Counted from the first letter of the stretch, positions 35,701 to 44,221 are shown. The stretch is DNA of 64,000 nucleotides from Dolomedes plantarius (GCA_907164885.2 OU015495.1:105882045-105946044), one strand, 5' to 3'. Notes: a model not told the origin generated them from the letters alone. Program-made: numbers and translations.

Positions 35701-36933
35701 TTGGAAATCGTAAAAATCATAGATATACTGGATTATCAGGAAAGAATCATCTGATTAGAAAATTTAATGTTTTCCATAATTACAAACAGAAAATTATAAT
35801 TATTGTGTCATTGTAAAGGAAAAATGTTAAATTTTTTTTTTCACAGGTGTTTGATATGACTTCCTTTAGTCACCTGTATAATATCATTGCGATATGTCAT
35901 TTCTTGCGAATCATTGTGATTGCCAAACATGCTGTAATGTTTCACTATTAACTGTTTGTAAAGCATCACAAATGTATTGTTTAAGTTCGGCAAACTTGTA
36001 GGCAAAGGTTGTATGAACACAAGATCTTTGACATATCCCCAAAGGGAGAAGTCGCATGGGGTTAAGTCCGGTGACCAATGAGGGTAGCTGTGTAAGACCA
36101 AATCATCGGCTGCACTGTGACCAATCCAGTGGTGTGGTAGTTCTCTGTTTAGAAATTTACGAACCTCCAAATGCTAATGGGAATAAAAATTTAACATTTT
36201 CCCTTTATAATGATATATTAATTATAATTTTCTGTTTGTAATTATGGAAAATATTAAATTTTGTAATTGGATGATTCTTTCCTGATAACCCTGTACAATT
36301 TTATTAGCATTTCCTTATAAAAAAGAGTAAATTATAAAATGTGCTTGATTTATTTTTGTTTTCTAATTTTAAAAAGTACACTTAAGGGTTGAATCAGTCA
36401 AACACTCTTGAATCAGAAACAAAAAATCACATTCTGAAAAGTATTGAATACTTGCTCATTAAAGTGCATTTTTATTCTTATAAACGCTTTTTTTTATTTG
36501 TATTGTTTTTTGGTCATTTAATTTTTTTACTAACCAATACCTTGAAATCCATTTCTCAGACCCGTCACCACCAAAGAGAGGTTCTACTGACGAAACTAAT
36601 CAGGATGTGTTCTTTAATGAAACATACAATGAATACTATGACCGCCCTCTCAACTCTCCTCATCCTAGGAACTTAGAGCCAGGTTATATACCAGCAAATG
36701 TTCCAGTTAATAAATCACCTTTAAGTGGTGATGGTGCTGCTATCTATAATTCACCTAGAGGAGATATCAAGCTCCGTTCTCCTATGAATTCAGTCGGTGA
36801 TTGTGATTCCCCAGCTCGTAAATTAAAAAGTTTTCATATACCTCCTCATCAGCCTGGATTTAGACATATTCTTGGAGAGGACTCCCCAAGGGTCAACAGT
36901 GAGGAGTTTAAAATATATTCTGAGAGAAACTAA
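5572..36933 (+). CDS. TMC: Transmembrane channel-like (TMC) protein, complete, 16 coding exons
   Basis: TMC proteins are multipass membrane proteins of the TMC/anoctamin/OSCA superfamily; TMC1/2 form the mechanotransduction pore of hair cells and other members act in sensory or epithelial cells. Coding exons: 5572-5638, 11681-11779, 12686-12828, 13294-13470, 15725-15994, 18136-18284, 21029-21179, 23924-24082, 25218-25360, 26615-26699, 27847-28043, 30734-30940, 32955-33113, 35108-35186, 35273-35363 and 36560-36933. All introns are GT-AG, phases match at every joint, and the total is 2550 nt (849 residues plus stop). Diagnostic blocks: GQFGSCVASYFIFLRWL (exon 5), YNMPLAYLLS (exon 6), FCNKVFSAWDYSI (exon 7), CFENELGKEIYRL (exon 11) and CRPPSRSWS (exon 12). 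About ten hydrophobic segments lie between residues 190 and 690. The N-terminus (1-160) is charged and the C-terminus (700-849) is Pro/Ser-rich. The size is near vertebrate TMC7/TMC1 and far below the very large insect Tmc; TMC5/7-type affinity is a guess. Confidence 0.95.
7416..10505 (+). mobile_element. 3.1-kb DNA transposon with perfect 15-bp TIRs and decayed transposase, unclassified superfamily
   Basis: The ends TTAGGGTGGCCCTTA and TAAGGGCCACCCTAA are perfect inverted copies. A second inverted pair, GTCTCACCCCCT / AGGGGGTGAGAC, lies just inside. The interior carries consecutive coding-like blocks in shifted frames: 7778-8032, 8085-8405 (charged, with DLFDIAHSNSLEII), 8435-8758, 8951-9232 (CDTTASNTGRIKGACVLLEQ and a RRHHIYELVLK block, typical of an RNase H-fold transposase family common in arthropod and Hydra genomes) and 9638-9940 (KFCGHLWYLTEEILALEFFD). 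Internal stops and frameshifts make it non-functional. It sits in a (TA)n tract, so the target duplication cannot be read. Confidence 0.8.
10604..11640 (+). mobile_element. Tc1-like transposon relic, internally deleted and missing its 3' TIR
   Basis: A 5' TIR starting CACTCAAGAGCCAAAACATT follows a TA target at 10602-10603. The transposase reads in pieces. An N-terminal HTH region (10750-10850) has a frameshift, then comes a long open frame at 10831-11421 with HTH and DDE regions (GWSDESRF holds the first catalytic Asp). A jump of frame and missing sequence follow, then the C-terminal LNPIEHIWDV block at 11411-11440 and a final SMPRRVEAV ending near 11580. The segment carrying the second Asp (the QQDNAPxH-type motif) has been deleted. 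I see no matching TIR before the TMC exon at 11681. Confidence 0.85.
11681..11779 (+). CDS. TMC: TMC exon 2 (residues 23-55)
   Basis: Acceptor ATTGTTTTAG, donor G|GTGAGG, phase 1 in and out. It encodes a tyrosine- and lysine-rich cytosolic stretch ending in LISQLPSRHF. Confidence 0.88.
12686..12828 (+). CDS. TMC: TMC exon 3 (residues 56-103)
   Basis: Acceptor TTTTTTCAG, donor GAG|GTAATT, phase 1 in and 0 out. It contains an arginine-rich block (LRRRHSRYR) typical of the basic cytosolic N-terminus of TMC proteins. Confidence 0.88.
13294..13470 (+). CDS. TMC: TMC exon 4 (residues 104-162)
   Basis: Acceptor GTATTGCAG, donor ACA|GTAATT, phase 0 on both sides. It encodes a charged helical segment with KRQVKERLDADMKRRRADQV, just before the membrane domain. 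Confidence 0.9.
13471..15724 (+). other. TMC intron 4 (2.25 kb), nothing recognisable
   Basis: AT-rich intronic sequence with no transposon ends, open frames or RNA gene that I can support. The branch and acceptor region before exon 5 ends TACTTTTTTCAG. Confidence 0.7.
15725..15994 (+). CDS. TMC: TMC exon 5 (residues 163-252), first membrane segment
   Basis: Acceptor CTTTTTTCAG, donor TCT|GTAAGT, phase 0. It opens with a conserved amphipathic stretch (LEPWHSAIKTLQGQFGS), then VASYFIFLRWLLYLN and TM1, then an extracellular loop with a possible N-glycosylation site (NHTS). These are among the best-conserved TMC family blocks. Confidence 0.95.
16554..16566 (+). repeat. (C)13 homopolymer
   Basis: Uninterrupted run of 13 C in AT-rich intron 5. 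Similar runs occur at 24213-24223, 55108-55121 and 55367-55378. Confidence 0.9.
16871..17550 (+). mobile_element. pogo-like transposon relic
   Basis: The ends (GGTAGATAGATGCCA near 16880 and the complement TGGCATCTATCTGCC near 17525) are inverted copies. The open frame at 17073-17324 encodes a small Cys-rich domain (CIECLKNN...WIKCLSCLKWLYKSC) like the PHD-like tail found at the C-terminus of some pogo/Jerky-type transposases. The rest of the transposase is missing. It lies in TMC intron 5. Confidence 0.6.
18136..18284 (+). CDS. TMC: TMC exon 6 (residues 253-302), second membrane segment
   Basis: Acceptor TTTGGTTAG, donor TTTTG|GTAAGT, phase 0 in and 2 out. It contains the conserved YNMPLAYLLS block leading into a hydrophobic helix. 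Confidence 0.93.
19902..20659 (-). mobile_element. Internally deleted DNA transposon with GTCCGACCAC TIRs and a transposase N-terminal HTH
   Basis: The left end GTCCGACCACGG and right end GTGGTCGGAC are inverted copies. The minus-strand frame 20520-20185 encodes about 111 residues. Its middle (PFRSDCKRIIHNVIKLCDKE... then ASEMTGILMSSVKRIRRE) resembles the N-terminal helix-turn-helix of a transposase-like family widespread in arthropods, followed by a Lys/Arg-rich tail. The catalytic part is absent. A (TA)n tract abuts the right end. It lies in TMC intron 6, opposite in sense to the gene. Confidence 0.6.
21029..21179 (+). CDS. TMC: TMC exon 7 (residues 302-352)
   Basis: Acceptor TATTTTTAG, donor AAG|GTATTC, phase 2 in and 0 out. 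It encodes the conserved intracellular region after TM2, with FCNKVFSAWDYSI. Confidence 0.93.
22040..22063. repeat. (TA)n microsatellite
   Basis: About 12 TA units in TMC intron 7. Confidence 0.85.
23010..23690 (+). repeat. Interspersed repeat bounded by (TA)n, partly shared with 53085-53190
   Basis: It begins after a short TA tract with GTTCCGTAACTGACTGACTG and ends at a longer TA tract (about 23692-23720). The block around 23360-23510 (ATCACGTGGTGTC... TTTGTGATACTTTAAACTAATTTTGC) is clearly similar to plus-strand sequence at 53085-53190, next to the LINE fragment. It is probably a retroelement or non-autonomous end; the class is not certain. Confidence 0.5.
23924..24082 (+). CDS. TMC: TMC exon 8 (residues 353-405), third membrane segment
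   Basis: Acceptor CATTTTTACAG, donor CAG|GTTGGT, phase 0. A basic pre-membrane stretch (IRREHRKKSTSDK) is followed by a long hydrophobic helix ending in YGIYYML. Confidence 0.93.
24392..24994. mobile_element. piggyBac-like MITE, copy B (TTAA-flanked)
   Basis: TTAACCCTCTAAAGGTACAG at the left and a right end whose complement reads TTAACCCTCAAACAGTATAG give inverted ends flanked by TTAA on both sides. Subterminal GGTCAGATCTGAC and GGATCTGACC motifs are also inverted. It is related to 890-1490 in opposite orientation. No transposase is present. It lies in TMC intron 8, just downstream of a long A/C-rich tract. Confidence 0.8.
25218..25360 (+). CDS. TMC: TMC exon 9 (residues 406-453)
   Basis: Acceptor CATGCATAG, donor AG|GTATAA, phase 0 in and 2 out. 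It encodes a membrane segment around VTFVSSTFYFLLKYC. Confidence 0.92.
25361..26614 (+). other. TMC intron 9, nothing recognisable
   Basis: Plain AT-rich intron of 1.25 kb with no transposon end or coding signal that I can support. Confidence 0.7.
26615..26699 (+). CDS. TMC: TMC exon 10 (residues 453-481)
   Basis: Acceptor AATCTTTCAG, donor CAT|GTAAGT, phase 2 in and 0 out. It encodes one hydrophobic helix (TTMIGIIVYFWIIA). Confidence 0.92.
26700..27846 (+). other. TMC intron 10, nothing certain
   Basis: 1.15 kb of AT-rich sequence. It contains a short (TG)n-like tract near 27018-27050 and a less AT-biased patch at about 27065-27240 that I could not assign. Confidence 0.6.
27847..28043 (+). 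CDS. TMC: TMC exon 11 (residues 482-547), start of the TMC signature domain
   Basis: Acceptor TTCCATAG, donor CTTG|GTGAGT, phase 0 in and 2 out. It opens with CFENELGKEIYRL, the counterpart of the family's CWEN-x-GxE-YKL signature, with Phe in place of the usual Trp. Another membrane helix and a cytosolic stretch follow. Confidence 0.95.
28360..29006 (+). mobile_element. 3' end of a non-LTR retrotransposon (RNase H region), decayed
   Basis: The plus strand reads VVLQWIPSHCGIYGNEQADL, the C-terminal motif of the RNase H domain of I/Jockey/R1-group LINEs; several stops follow. The segment ends in a TAATAATAATATAAAAAAAA tail, as expected for a 3' end. It is truncated at the 5' side. It is inserted in sense orientation in TMC intron 11. 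Confidence 0.7.
29717..30461 (+). mobile_element. Miniature Tigger/pogo-type transposon
   Basis: The TIR CAGTAGAAGCTCTTTAGTCTGGC has a right-hand complement ending AGAGCTTCTACTG, and TA lies on both sides. The interior retains only the start of a Tigger-like transposase: KRKHMTLTIQQKLEII (CENP-B-type HTH), then after a frame break a GSSSIYNICKKK block. The DDE domain is deleted. It lies in TMC intron 11. Confidence 0.8.
30734..30940 (+). CDS. TMC: TMC exon 12 (residues 547-616), TMC domain with two helices
   Basis: Acceptor TTTCTTACAG, donor TTGC|GTAAGT, phase 2 in and out. It contains VGTFCMPLSPLLIIV (conserved G-x-F-C/Y-x-P-x-L-P-L type block), the CRPPSRSWS loop and a second hydrophobic helix. 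Confidence 0.95.
30941..32160 (+). other. TMC intron 12, left part
   Basis: No gene. The stretch from about 31360 (AAGGGGTCATACGACTGTT) to 32130 has a repeat-like look, with TTCGAC/GTCGAA motifs and short A/T runs, but no inverted ends that I could verify. Confidence 0.5.
32176..32905 (+). repeat. Tandem duplication, two copies with period about 365 bp
   Basis: The block CTAACCCAAAGTATTGTTCA occurs near 32212 and again near 32577. The following 300 bases run in parallel, including TATTACATCATG, GTAGAGTGAATA and AAGATGCACATT. Copies have diverged by substitutions and short indels. The second copy ends about 50 bp before TMC exon 13. Confidence 0.85.
32955..33113 (+). CDS. TMC: TMC exon 13 (residues 616-669)
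   Basis: Acceptor TCATTTTAG, donor TTATG|GTAAAT, phase 2 in and out. It encodes an extracellular loop with CGPFKEY, matching the conserved SxxCGPF block of TMC proteins, then the start of the last membrane helix. Confidence 0.93.
33317..33479. mobile_element. 163-bp hAT MITE with 8-bp target duplication
   Basis: The ends CAGTGGCATAGC and GCTACGCCACTG are inverted copies of a common hAT terminus. The flanks are TTAGAATT and TTAGAACT, an 8-bp duplication with one mismatch. The interior is GC-rich with CACCCGGGGCAT repeated. It lies in TMC intron 13. Confidence 0.85.
33860..34466 (-). mobile_element. Internally deleted piggyBac transposon with part of the transposase
   Basis: TTAACCCTTCAGCGGGTGC at the left and CCCACTGAAGGGTTAA at the right give inverted CCCTTCAG ends inside TTAA targets. 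The minus strand at about 34271-34147 reads KPAIILDYNTTKAGVDVVD followed by a SYYTVSRISRRW block. This is the diagnostic region around the third catalytic Asp of piggyBac transposases (the Y/F-N-x-T-K-x-G-V-D-x-x-D motif). The rest of the protein is gone. Confidence 0.88.
35108..35186 (+). CDS. TMC: TMC exon 14 (residues 669-695)
   Basis: Acceptor CTTTCTTTCAG, donor ATG|GTAAGC, phase 2 in and 0 out. It finishes the last helix (CVVLYYV) and enters the basic cytosolic tail. The next intron is only 86 bp. Confidence 0.9.
35273..35363 (+). CDS. TMC: TMC exon 15 (residues 696-726)
   Basis: Acceptor TTTTCCTCTAG, donor AAAG|GTAAAT, phase 0 in and 1 out. It encodes a charged helix of the C-terminal tail (EGKDKVFLLKLFDEAL). 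Confidence 0.88.
35728..36293 (-). mobile_element. 566-bp mariner-superfamily miniature with about 107-bp TIRs
   Basis: The left arm from CTGGATTATCAGGAAAG and the right arm, whose complement starts CAGGGTTATCAGGAAAG, stay similar for over 100 bases. Both ends abut TA. The minus strand between the arms encodes the C-terminal part of a Tc1/mariner-type transposase (NRELPHHWIGHSA, then a HWSPDLTPCDFSLWGYVKD block with the third catalytic Asp region). It lies in TMC intron 15. Confidence 0.85.
36560..36933 (+). CDS. TMC: TMC exon 16 (residues 726-849, stop)
   Basis: Acceptor ATTTCTCAG, phase 1 in, stop TAA at 36931-36933. It encodes the Pro/Ser/Asn-rich C-terminal tail with repeated S-P dipeptides (DPSPPKR, NSPHP, KSPLS, NSPRG, RSPMN, DSPAR, EDSPR), which look like proline-directed phosphorylation sites. 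Confidence 0.93.
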
Positions 36934-39385
36934 TTTTAATTTCCACCTCACATGTGGTATTTATTACATCATTTTTGGAGCTTTCATTGTTTTGTATATG
37001 TCTACAATATTTTTATATGTTTGTATAGAAAGAGGTTTTTACTAATGGTGCCTTAGTTTTTTCATAACATGCCTACTTAAATTTATATAAAATTTTTAAT
37101 TGTTGCTATGTATTTTTCTAACGAATAATCTGTTATTGAAATGGAGATGTAAAGGGAAACAGGTTTTATTAACTGTATTTTAATAACTGTTTTGGCCCAT
37201 TTTATTGAATATGTGATACTGTTAGTTGTGTAAATTTTTAATTTTATTTCTTCACTTGTTTGGATTTCAGATTTTGTAACTTTTAAGCATTTTATTTCTG
37301 GGTGTTTACCACTGTTAAAGAATAGAAATCTCGAGTTGATTTTGTATTTGTTTATTTGTTCTATTTTTCCTAGATAGTCCATGCTTTTATAGTATACTTT
37401 TTAATTTCCATTGTTGTTTGTATACATATCCTGTGATAAAGATATTCTTTATTGTTGCAAAAAATTTTGTTCGACTTTGCACATCAGTTGGAAACATGCT
37501 TGAATATTTTTCATTGTTAAATCATAGTTTTAAAAAAATTACACTTTTAAAAATGAGAATGTTTTATTTTTCCTGGGTTCTTGCATAATTATTAATTTGA
37601 AAAGAAAAAAAACGTTTGCAGATTACATTTTGAAATTGTAAGAAAATTGACTAGTTGAGTAAGAAATTGTGCTTTAGAAAAATTAATTAAAAAAAAATCT
37701 GATTGCTATTACGTCCATATCTAGTTGTATCTTTTTATTTTTGATTGAAATTAAGTAGTATATGATATTATTTTTCATTCTTTAGGATTGTTGTGGAATT
37801 ATTTATAAATGCCTTTAAATTTTTGAAACAGTTAAACCAAATTTTGTGTAATTTTGATTTCATATATTCCAAGTTTATAGAATCATCTATAGTCATGGTC
37901 TTACTGTTTTAAATTATTTTTAACTCACAATTTTAATAATGCATGCATTTTAATTCATGTATGCTTAATTTGCAACTTAAAGCAAAATTGTTATTTTCTA
38001 CATTTCTAACATCTGTGATGTTTCTTTGCTATAAACTTACTTTTTTTTTTGTTAATTTATCCGTATCATTTGCCAGTATGTTTAAGTTGTGTATTTATGT
38101 TTTTACATTTAAAAATGTCCAACTTTTTCTTTTATTGTTAGTATTTATTTTGCACTAAATATTTTCACTTGTCATGTACTGTCAGTTGTGTGAATTTAAA
38201 CTTAGTGGTATGCAAAATAAATTAACCAATAGATAGTCTTCAGATTGAGAATAATGAATTGAAATGCAGGAAAGTCTAAAAATTAAATTTTGAAATGCTA
38301 ATTGTTAAATTAAAACAGATCTATTGTGCATTTCTTGTACTGATTAGTTAATATTTTACTAAGATATTGTAAAAATATGTGACATCTTTCTTATATATTT
38401 ACTTACTGTAAAGCATTTAATTTTTACTCTGAGTTTATGTTCTATTTATTTGAATAACAAGCTCAATTTGGGAAGAAGTAGCAGAAATGTTTTATTATTA
38501 TGTTTTATTGATTTATATTAATATAGTAACACAAAATATCAGTTTGAGAACAGCAGAAGTGGAAATCAGTGAATATGATTACACTATGGTTTTGCACTAT
38601 TTATCTAGATAGTATGAAGCTTGTTAATTCTTACACACCTTAAATCTATGAAAAGTGACTAGCTACATGATAGAAACTACTTTTGATGAAAATTTATTGT
38701 TAAACATTTCTGTGGACAGTATAGTTTTGAAACAATTTCTTAAAGTGTAGTTTAGAAAACAAAATGTTTTTACATTAATTTTATGTAGTCCACGACATTA
38801 CAGTAATTTTAGTATATATTTTTAGCCCAGTCTCAGTAATATTTTTAAGATGGTGCTAAAGCTGAGTGAGCAAACTTAAGAAATGTTAGTTTAGATGTTG
38901 ATGCCCCCAGGCATCAGAATACTCATCCAATATTTCTACCGAGTATCAACAAATACTTTATAATGTTTATTATGAACCGACAGGTACATTGTGGGTTCTT
39001 TAGAGCTGTGTCAAAGTCACAATATTTTTTTAAAATCAATCTATAGGTTTTAGGGGAAAAAACCAATTAGTTACTGAGTGCTGAATTTTAGCACAGTTAC
39101 CATCTACTTCCTATTTTCACTTTTATAGATTCTGTGCATTATTAGTTTACCTAATAACTAATCCTATTTTTATATGATATGTGATTGAAAATGAATTTGA
39201 TATGTAATTGAAAATGAATTTATAAATTATCTCTCCATCCATTTTGGTATTTAATTGTTTACTCCTATTTTGCATGAAATATACCTGTTGGTTTTAATGT
39301 GTTATGTTGATTTTGAGAATCTTAGCTATTTAAATATATATTTTTTAATTTATTAAGCTTCTCAGGGATGTAGTGTGTGCTGAAT

Positions 39386-39561
39386 TTAACCTTTAGATTA
39401 CAGGGCCCATTTTTCCGATTCCCTCTTTAGAACAGGAAATTTCATATCCCCTTTGTAAGAATGGCTATAAAGGGGTTTATATATATATATATATTTTCAT
39501 TCATTCTTGGGCCCGTATTCTTGGGCATACATGCTATCCCACCCCATAAGGAAAAGGTTAA
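39386..39561. mobile_element. Possible 176-bp piggyBac-like MITE
   Basis: TTAACCTTTAGATTACAGGGC at the left and GGAAAAGGTTAA at the right give TTAA targets with short CCTTT/AAAGG inverted ends. A (TA)n tract and GGGCCC-like motifs lie inside. The inverted match is short, so this is tentative. Confidence 0.4.
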
Positions 39562-40134
39562 TGTTTCTTAATATTAAATTGCCTTTTAACAATAGAAATG
39601 ATGTACAGCTTTTATATCCTCTCAAAGTATTTTTAATTGTAAAAAAAGAAAATAGAATTTTGTATACAGTTTTATTTTGCTACCATTTAGTGCATATGGA
39701 GGTATGTGAACGAATGTATTGTACTTAAGTATGTAGACTACGATTACGGAAATTCTTTAATTGTTATAACTTCTTTTCTTTATATGGGGAATGAAAACAT
39801 TCATTGGAATCTATTCCCCTAAATTAAAAAAAGGGATTTTATTTTATGATAGATAATTTATAATGTTAATTAAAAGTGGAAATTTATTAATTGATCAGTG
39901 ATATTTTGTGGTTTAGATCATATTAGATTTGTGACTGGTAACATCACTGTTTGTCTTCCACTAACAATAAAATACAGACAAGTTATGAGTAGTATTACAT
40001 GGTAGATTTTTAAGCCTGTGCATTTGTATCTCTGTGCAGGTCTGAATATTTAATGCATGTCATTTAATTGTGTTTAAAATTTTAATGTATTAAAAAAAAA
40101 GCTCTAACCTTACAATTTTTTTTTTTCAAATACT

Positions 40135-40325
40135 GTAAAAATTACTAACAAATTACAAATGAAGAAAATTGTTGAATTTTATATCTGTGCAGATATGACA
40201 AACCTAATTTTGTGTTTCTGCATGTATGTTGTATGAAAATTACCAACAAATTACAATTGAAGAGAATTGTTGAATTTTGCAACTGTACAGATATGAGAAA
40301 CCTACTTTTGTGTATCTATATGTTA
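40135..40325. repeat. Tandem duplication, period about 101 bp
   Basis: ATTACTAACAAATTACAAATGAAG near 40141 and ATTACCAACAAATTACAATTGAAG near 40242 begin parallel blocks of about 90 bases (shared GTTGAATTTT, CAGATATGA, TTTTGTGT). It lies in the presumed 3' UTR. Confidence 0.8.
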
Positions 40326-41314
40326 TTGTCTATTGTTAAAAACATTATTATACCCCCAATTAAAAAGTAAAAGGACACATAACATTTTTTTTTTAAGACT
40401 AATTTATTACTAACATTTAGTGATTTCTTAACTAAAATTTACTGCTGATGTTTTGAAACTATGTACATTTTTACCAAAGATATTATGACAGGTATTTTAT
40501 AGTAGTTTGTACTAGAAGTTTGTAATGTAGTTTTCTAGATTTCTTTCATTCATAAATGAATAACACTAATTTTTTATCTGTATATTTTGGTTTTTTGACT
40601 TCTTATATTCACTATGCTAGTCAGGCGTTAGTTAATATGTGTCTTGTATTTATTTTAAATTAATAGACGTAACAATACTAGTCTAAAATTTTAATTTTAT
40701 ATATTCACTATATATTTTCTCATATTCCTAGGAAAGTAGGAAATATAGGTTGATTTGTATCAGAAAATTCAGTTGGCCTTGTGACTGATCATCTCTGTTG
40801 TACAGACAGATTTCAATAAAGGATTTTAATATAAAATGTGGAGTTGAATTATGCTTTACTATTTAAGTTGTTTTCATTACTCTGTTGGATTGGATTATAT
40901 GAAACTTGAAAACCATGAACTGTTCAGAAGAAATGATAAATGTCTGAGAAATTTTTTTTTCTCCTGTTCGTCTTTTCAAAACCCACTCGGTGTTTTAATT
41001 TATTTTGATATCTTCCACTTTCTCTATCACACACACTCATGTACTCGTGTTTGTGTATATGGTATAAACAAAATCAAAGAATAAAAGTTCATTTAAATAA
41101 CAGCATAAAAGAAGGGGCAAAACAAATTTATAAGCTCAGTTTTTGAGTAATGGCATTGAGGACAGAAACATAATAAACCTAGTTACTCATGTAATTTCTA
41201 GTGATGACGATATATGATTGAATGAAACAAATTTTTTCTCATAAGATCATCAAAAGTGTTAGAAGCATGTGGCCAGTAATTCATTTGTATGGATGTATTC
41301 ATTTATGAATTATA

Positions 41315-42507
41315 CAGTAAGTGATCAATTTATCATGACCACCTCACAATTTTATACAAACAGCTTTGACATCATATTGTTACTGGTAAAGGGTGAGATT
41401 GGTGTAAAAAGGGATTGTTGGATGATTGTAAAGGCACTTAATGAGTGTTACTTGGGAAGGAATGGGTACAAAGTGTGATTTAATAGACTTTACTTGTGAA
41501 ATCATAGGGGTCGCTAAAAGCAGTGGTGCAAATATCAACAAAATTGCTTTGCGAAGTGTTCAAGAACAAGTATTGTTCATGTTTACAAAGAATGGGTTAC
41601 AAAACAAAAAATCATGTCTCCATGTAAGGCATGTGGCCATCACTGGCTTCTCGAGCTGAGAGGAGAGTTTCCAGACTTGCCCAGTCCAACAGAAGGCCAA
41701 CAGTATTGTCAAATCATAACTAATCTTAATTGAGGACCAACTTCAACATCTGTGAATGTGCTGTTTGCTGCACATTACATCTTATCAGGTATGAAAGCTG
41801 AAGGCCTGTTTGAAATTCATTGCTGGCCACAGCTAACAAGATCAAATATCTCCAGTTCGCTCAGGATCACAAAGACAGGATTGTAAATAAATGGAAAGGG
41901 GTAATTTGATCCAATGAATCATATAATAAACTACACCATAGAGATGGCAGGGTGAGAATATGGAGAAAGCAGCATGAAAGCATTAACCCTAAATGCATTG
42001 CCACAACACTTCAAGCTGGTAGAGACAATGTTATGGCCTTGGCAATGTTTTCCTAGCATTGTTGAGCCCTTTAATTAGTACAGAAGAATGTGTGAAAGCC
42101 AAAAGGTGTTTAAATATTGTCACTGACTAAGTATATCAAGTTTTGTAATTGGTCCACCCTACTGGAGATAGATATTCCGGAAGGACATGGCTCTATGCCA
42201 TAAGGCTCACATTTTCTACATATGGTTTGAAGAGTATAATACAGACGGTTAGTTGGCATCCCCAATCACCCAATCCAGTTGTGCATTTGTGGGATGCGGT
42301 CAAAAGGGGCTTTAGACAGCTGGATCCAGAACCATCAAATCTTGGAGAACTGGAAAGTGCAGTTCATTGATATGGTCATATATGCCTTAAGCCCCCTACC
42401 AACGTCTCCATAGATTCCATGCGAAAAAGAATGGCAGCAGTATTGAGAGCGAAAGGTAGCCCAATAATGTACTGAGTAGGTGGTCATAATAAATTGGCCA
42501 CTCCGTG
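41315..42507 (+). mobile_element. Decayed Tc1-like transposon
   Basis: The left end CAGTAAGTGATCAATTTATC follows TA. The right end is its imperfect inverted copy (GGTGGTCATAATAAATTGG... CTCCGTG). The plus-strand transposase is broken by many stops. A late block reads WHPQSPNPVVHLWDAVKRG, with Val in place of the catalytic Glu of the NPIEHLWD motif, followed by SMRKRMAAVLRAKG near the C-terminus. The deeply eroded copy is non-functional. Confidence 0.85.
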
Positions 42508-44161
42508 AAAAGTGATTAGTAAACAAGGTGTGTATAATACCATTTATTTTAAGATCAAACATATGAATGGCTTGACTGATGTTAACCAAAATCACAAGGC
42601 ACTTGGCCTACTTATTTTTGGTACCACTTACTTAGAGTCAAATTTTGATGTGAAATTTCCACCAAACTATTGATTTATTGTCGACACACTTTTGTGGGAT
42701 ATTTAAAATTTTCTACTGTTGCTCCACTTTGGCAAATTGTTTGAAAATTTCAACGAAAAATTGTAGAAATATTATACACTGAAGAGCCAGAAAAAAAAAC
42801 TTGGTACAGGCGTTCGTATGTAAATAACGGAGATATGCAACCAATCAGCGTAACGCGATGCGGTCGGCAGTGCCTATATAAGACAACAGGTGTCAGCTGT
42901 TAGATCGGTTGCTGCAGCTACAATGGCTGGTTATTTATGTGACTTAAGTGGCGTTATAGTCGGCGCACTAGAGATGAGACATAGCATCTCGGAGGTAGCG
43001 ATGCAATTTGAATTTTCGCGCACTACCATTTCATGAGTGTACTGTGAATATTGGGTATCCGGTAAAACATCAAATCTCCGACAGCGGTGCAGCCGGAAAA
43101 AGACCTTGAATGATCGGGACCGTCGACGACTGATCAGAATCCTTAAATGAAATAGACGTGCAACACTTCCTTAAATTGCTGCGAATTTCAATGCTAGGGC
43201 ATGAACAAGCGTCAGTGGGTGAACTATTCAACGGACCGTCATTGATATGGGCTTTCGGAGTCGCAGGCCCACTCGTGTACCGTTGTTGACTGCACCACAC
43301 AAAGCTTTACGCCTCGCCTGGGCCCACCAACACCTCTATTGGACTGTTGATGACTAGAAACGCGTTGTCTGATCTGACGAGTCTCGTTGCCAGTTGTATC
43401 TGGCGGATGGACGTGTACGGGTATGGGGACAACCTCATGAATCCATGAATCGTACAACAGAGGACTGTTCAGCGTCAGGACCTGTCAACAGAGGACTGTT
43501 CAAGCTAGTGGAGCCTCTGTGATGGTATGGGGCGTGTGCAGTTGGCGTGATATTGGATCCCTGATATGTCTAGAGACGACTCTGACAGGTGACGGGTACA
43601 TAAGCATCCTGTCCGATCATCTACACCCCTTCATGTTCATTGTGCATTCCGACGGACTTAGACAATTCCAGCAGGACAATGCGACACCCCGCACGTCGAG
43701 AGTTGCTACCGAGTGGCTCCAGGTTCACTCTTCTGACTTTAGACACTTCCATCGGCCACCTAAACCCCCAGACATGAACATTATTGAGCATATCTGGGAT
43801 GCCTTGCAGCGTGCTGTTCAGAAGGGATCTCCACCCCCTCGCACTCCTATGGATTTGTGGACTGCCCTGCAGGATTCATCGAGGGAATTGCCTCCAGGAT
43901 ACCTTGAGACCTTAGTCGAGTCCATGCCACGTCATGTTGCAGCTTTTCTACGTGCTCATGGGGACCCTACACGATATTAGACAGGTGTACCTAGGGTTGC
44001 CAACATTTTCTCTGACGATTCCGGGACAAATAGCTCAAAACTGAACATCATCATCAGACAGACATTGCTTAGTTTTCCGAGGAAACTTTTTATGTATGAA
44101 AAACTTGAAATACAGTTTTTTAAATTTAATTTTTATATTTTATATTTGGACTATTATAAAA

Positions 44162-44165
<4 letters not shown>

Positions 44166-44218
<53 letters not shown>
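44166..44218. repeat. (TA)n microsatellite inside the hAT element
   Basis: About 26 TA units, directly left of the probable LTR. Confidence 0.9.

Positions 44219-44221
<3 letters not shown>

Larger units (their letters stand above)
36934..40840 (+). other. Probable long TMC 3' UTR and flanking sequence
   Basis: No coding signal and few transposon signatures. AATAAA hexamers occur at 38216-38221 and 40815-40820, among others. The last (TTTCAATAAAGG) is a good candidate poly(A) signal, so the 3' UTR could be up to about 3.9 kb. This is inference without transcript data. Confidence 0.4.

Noticed and set aside
38885..38935. Short perfect stem TGATGCC/GGCATCA in the presumed 3' UTR
   Set aside because: A 7-bp stem is expected by chance in a window of this size.
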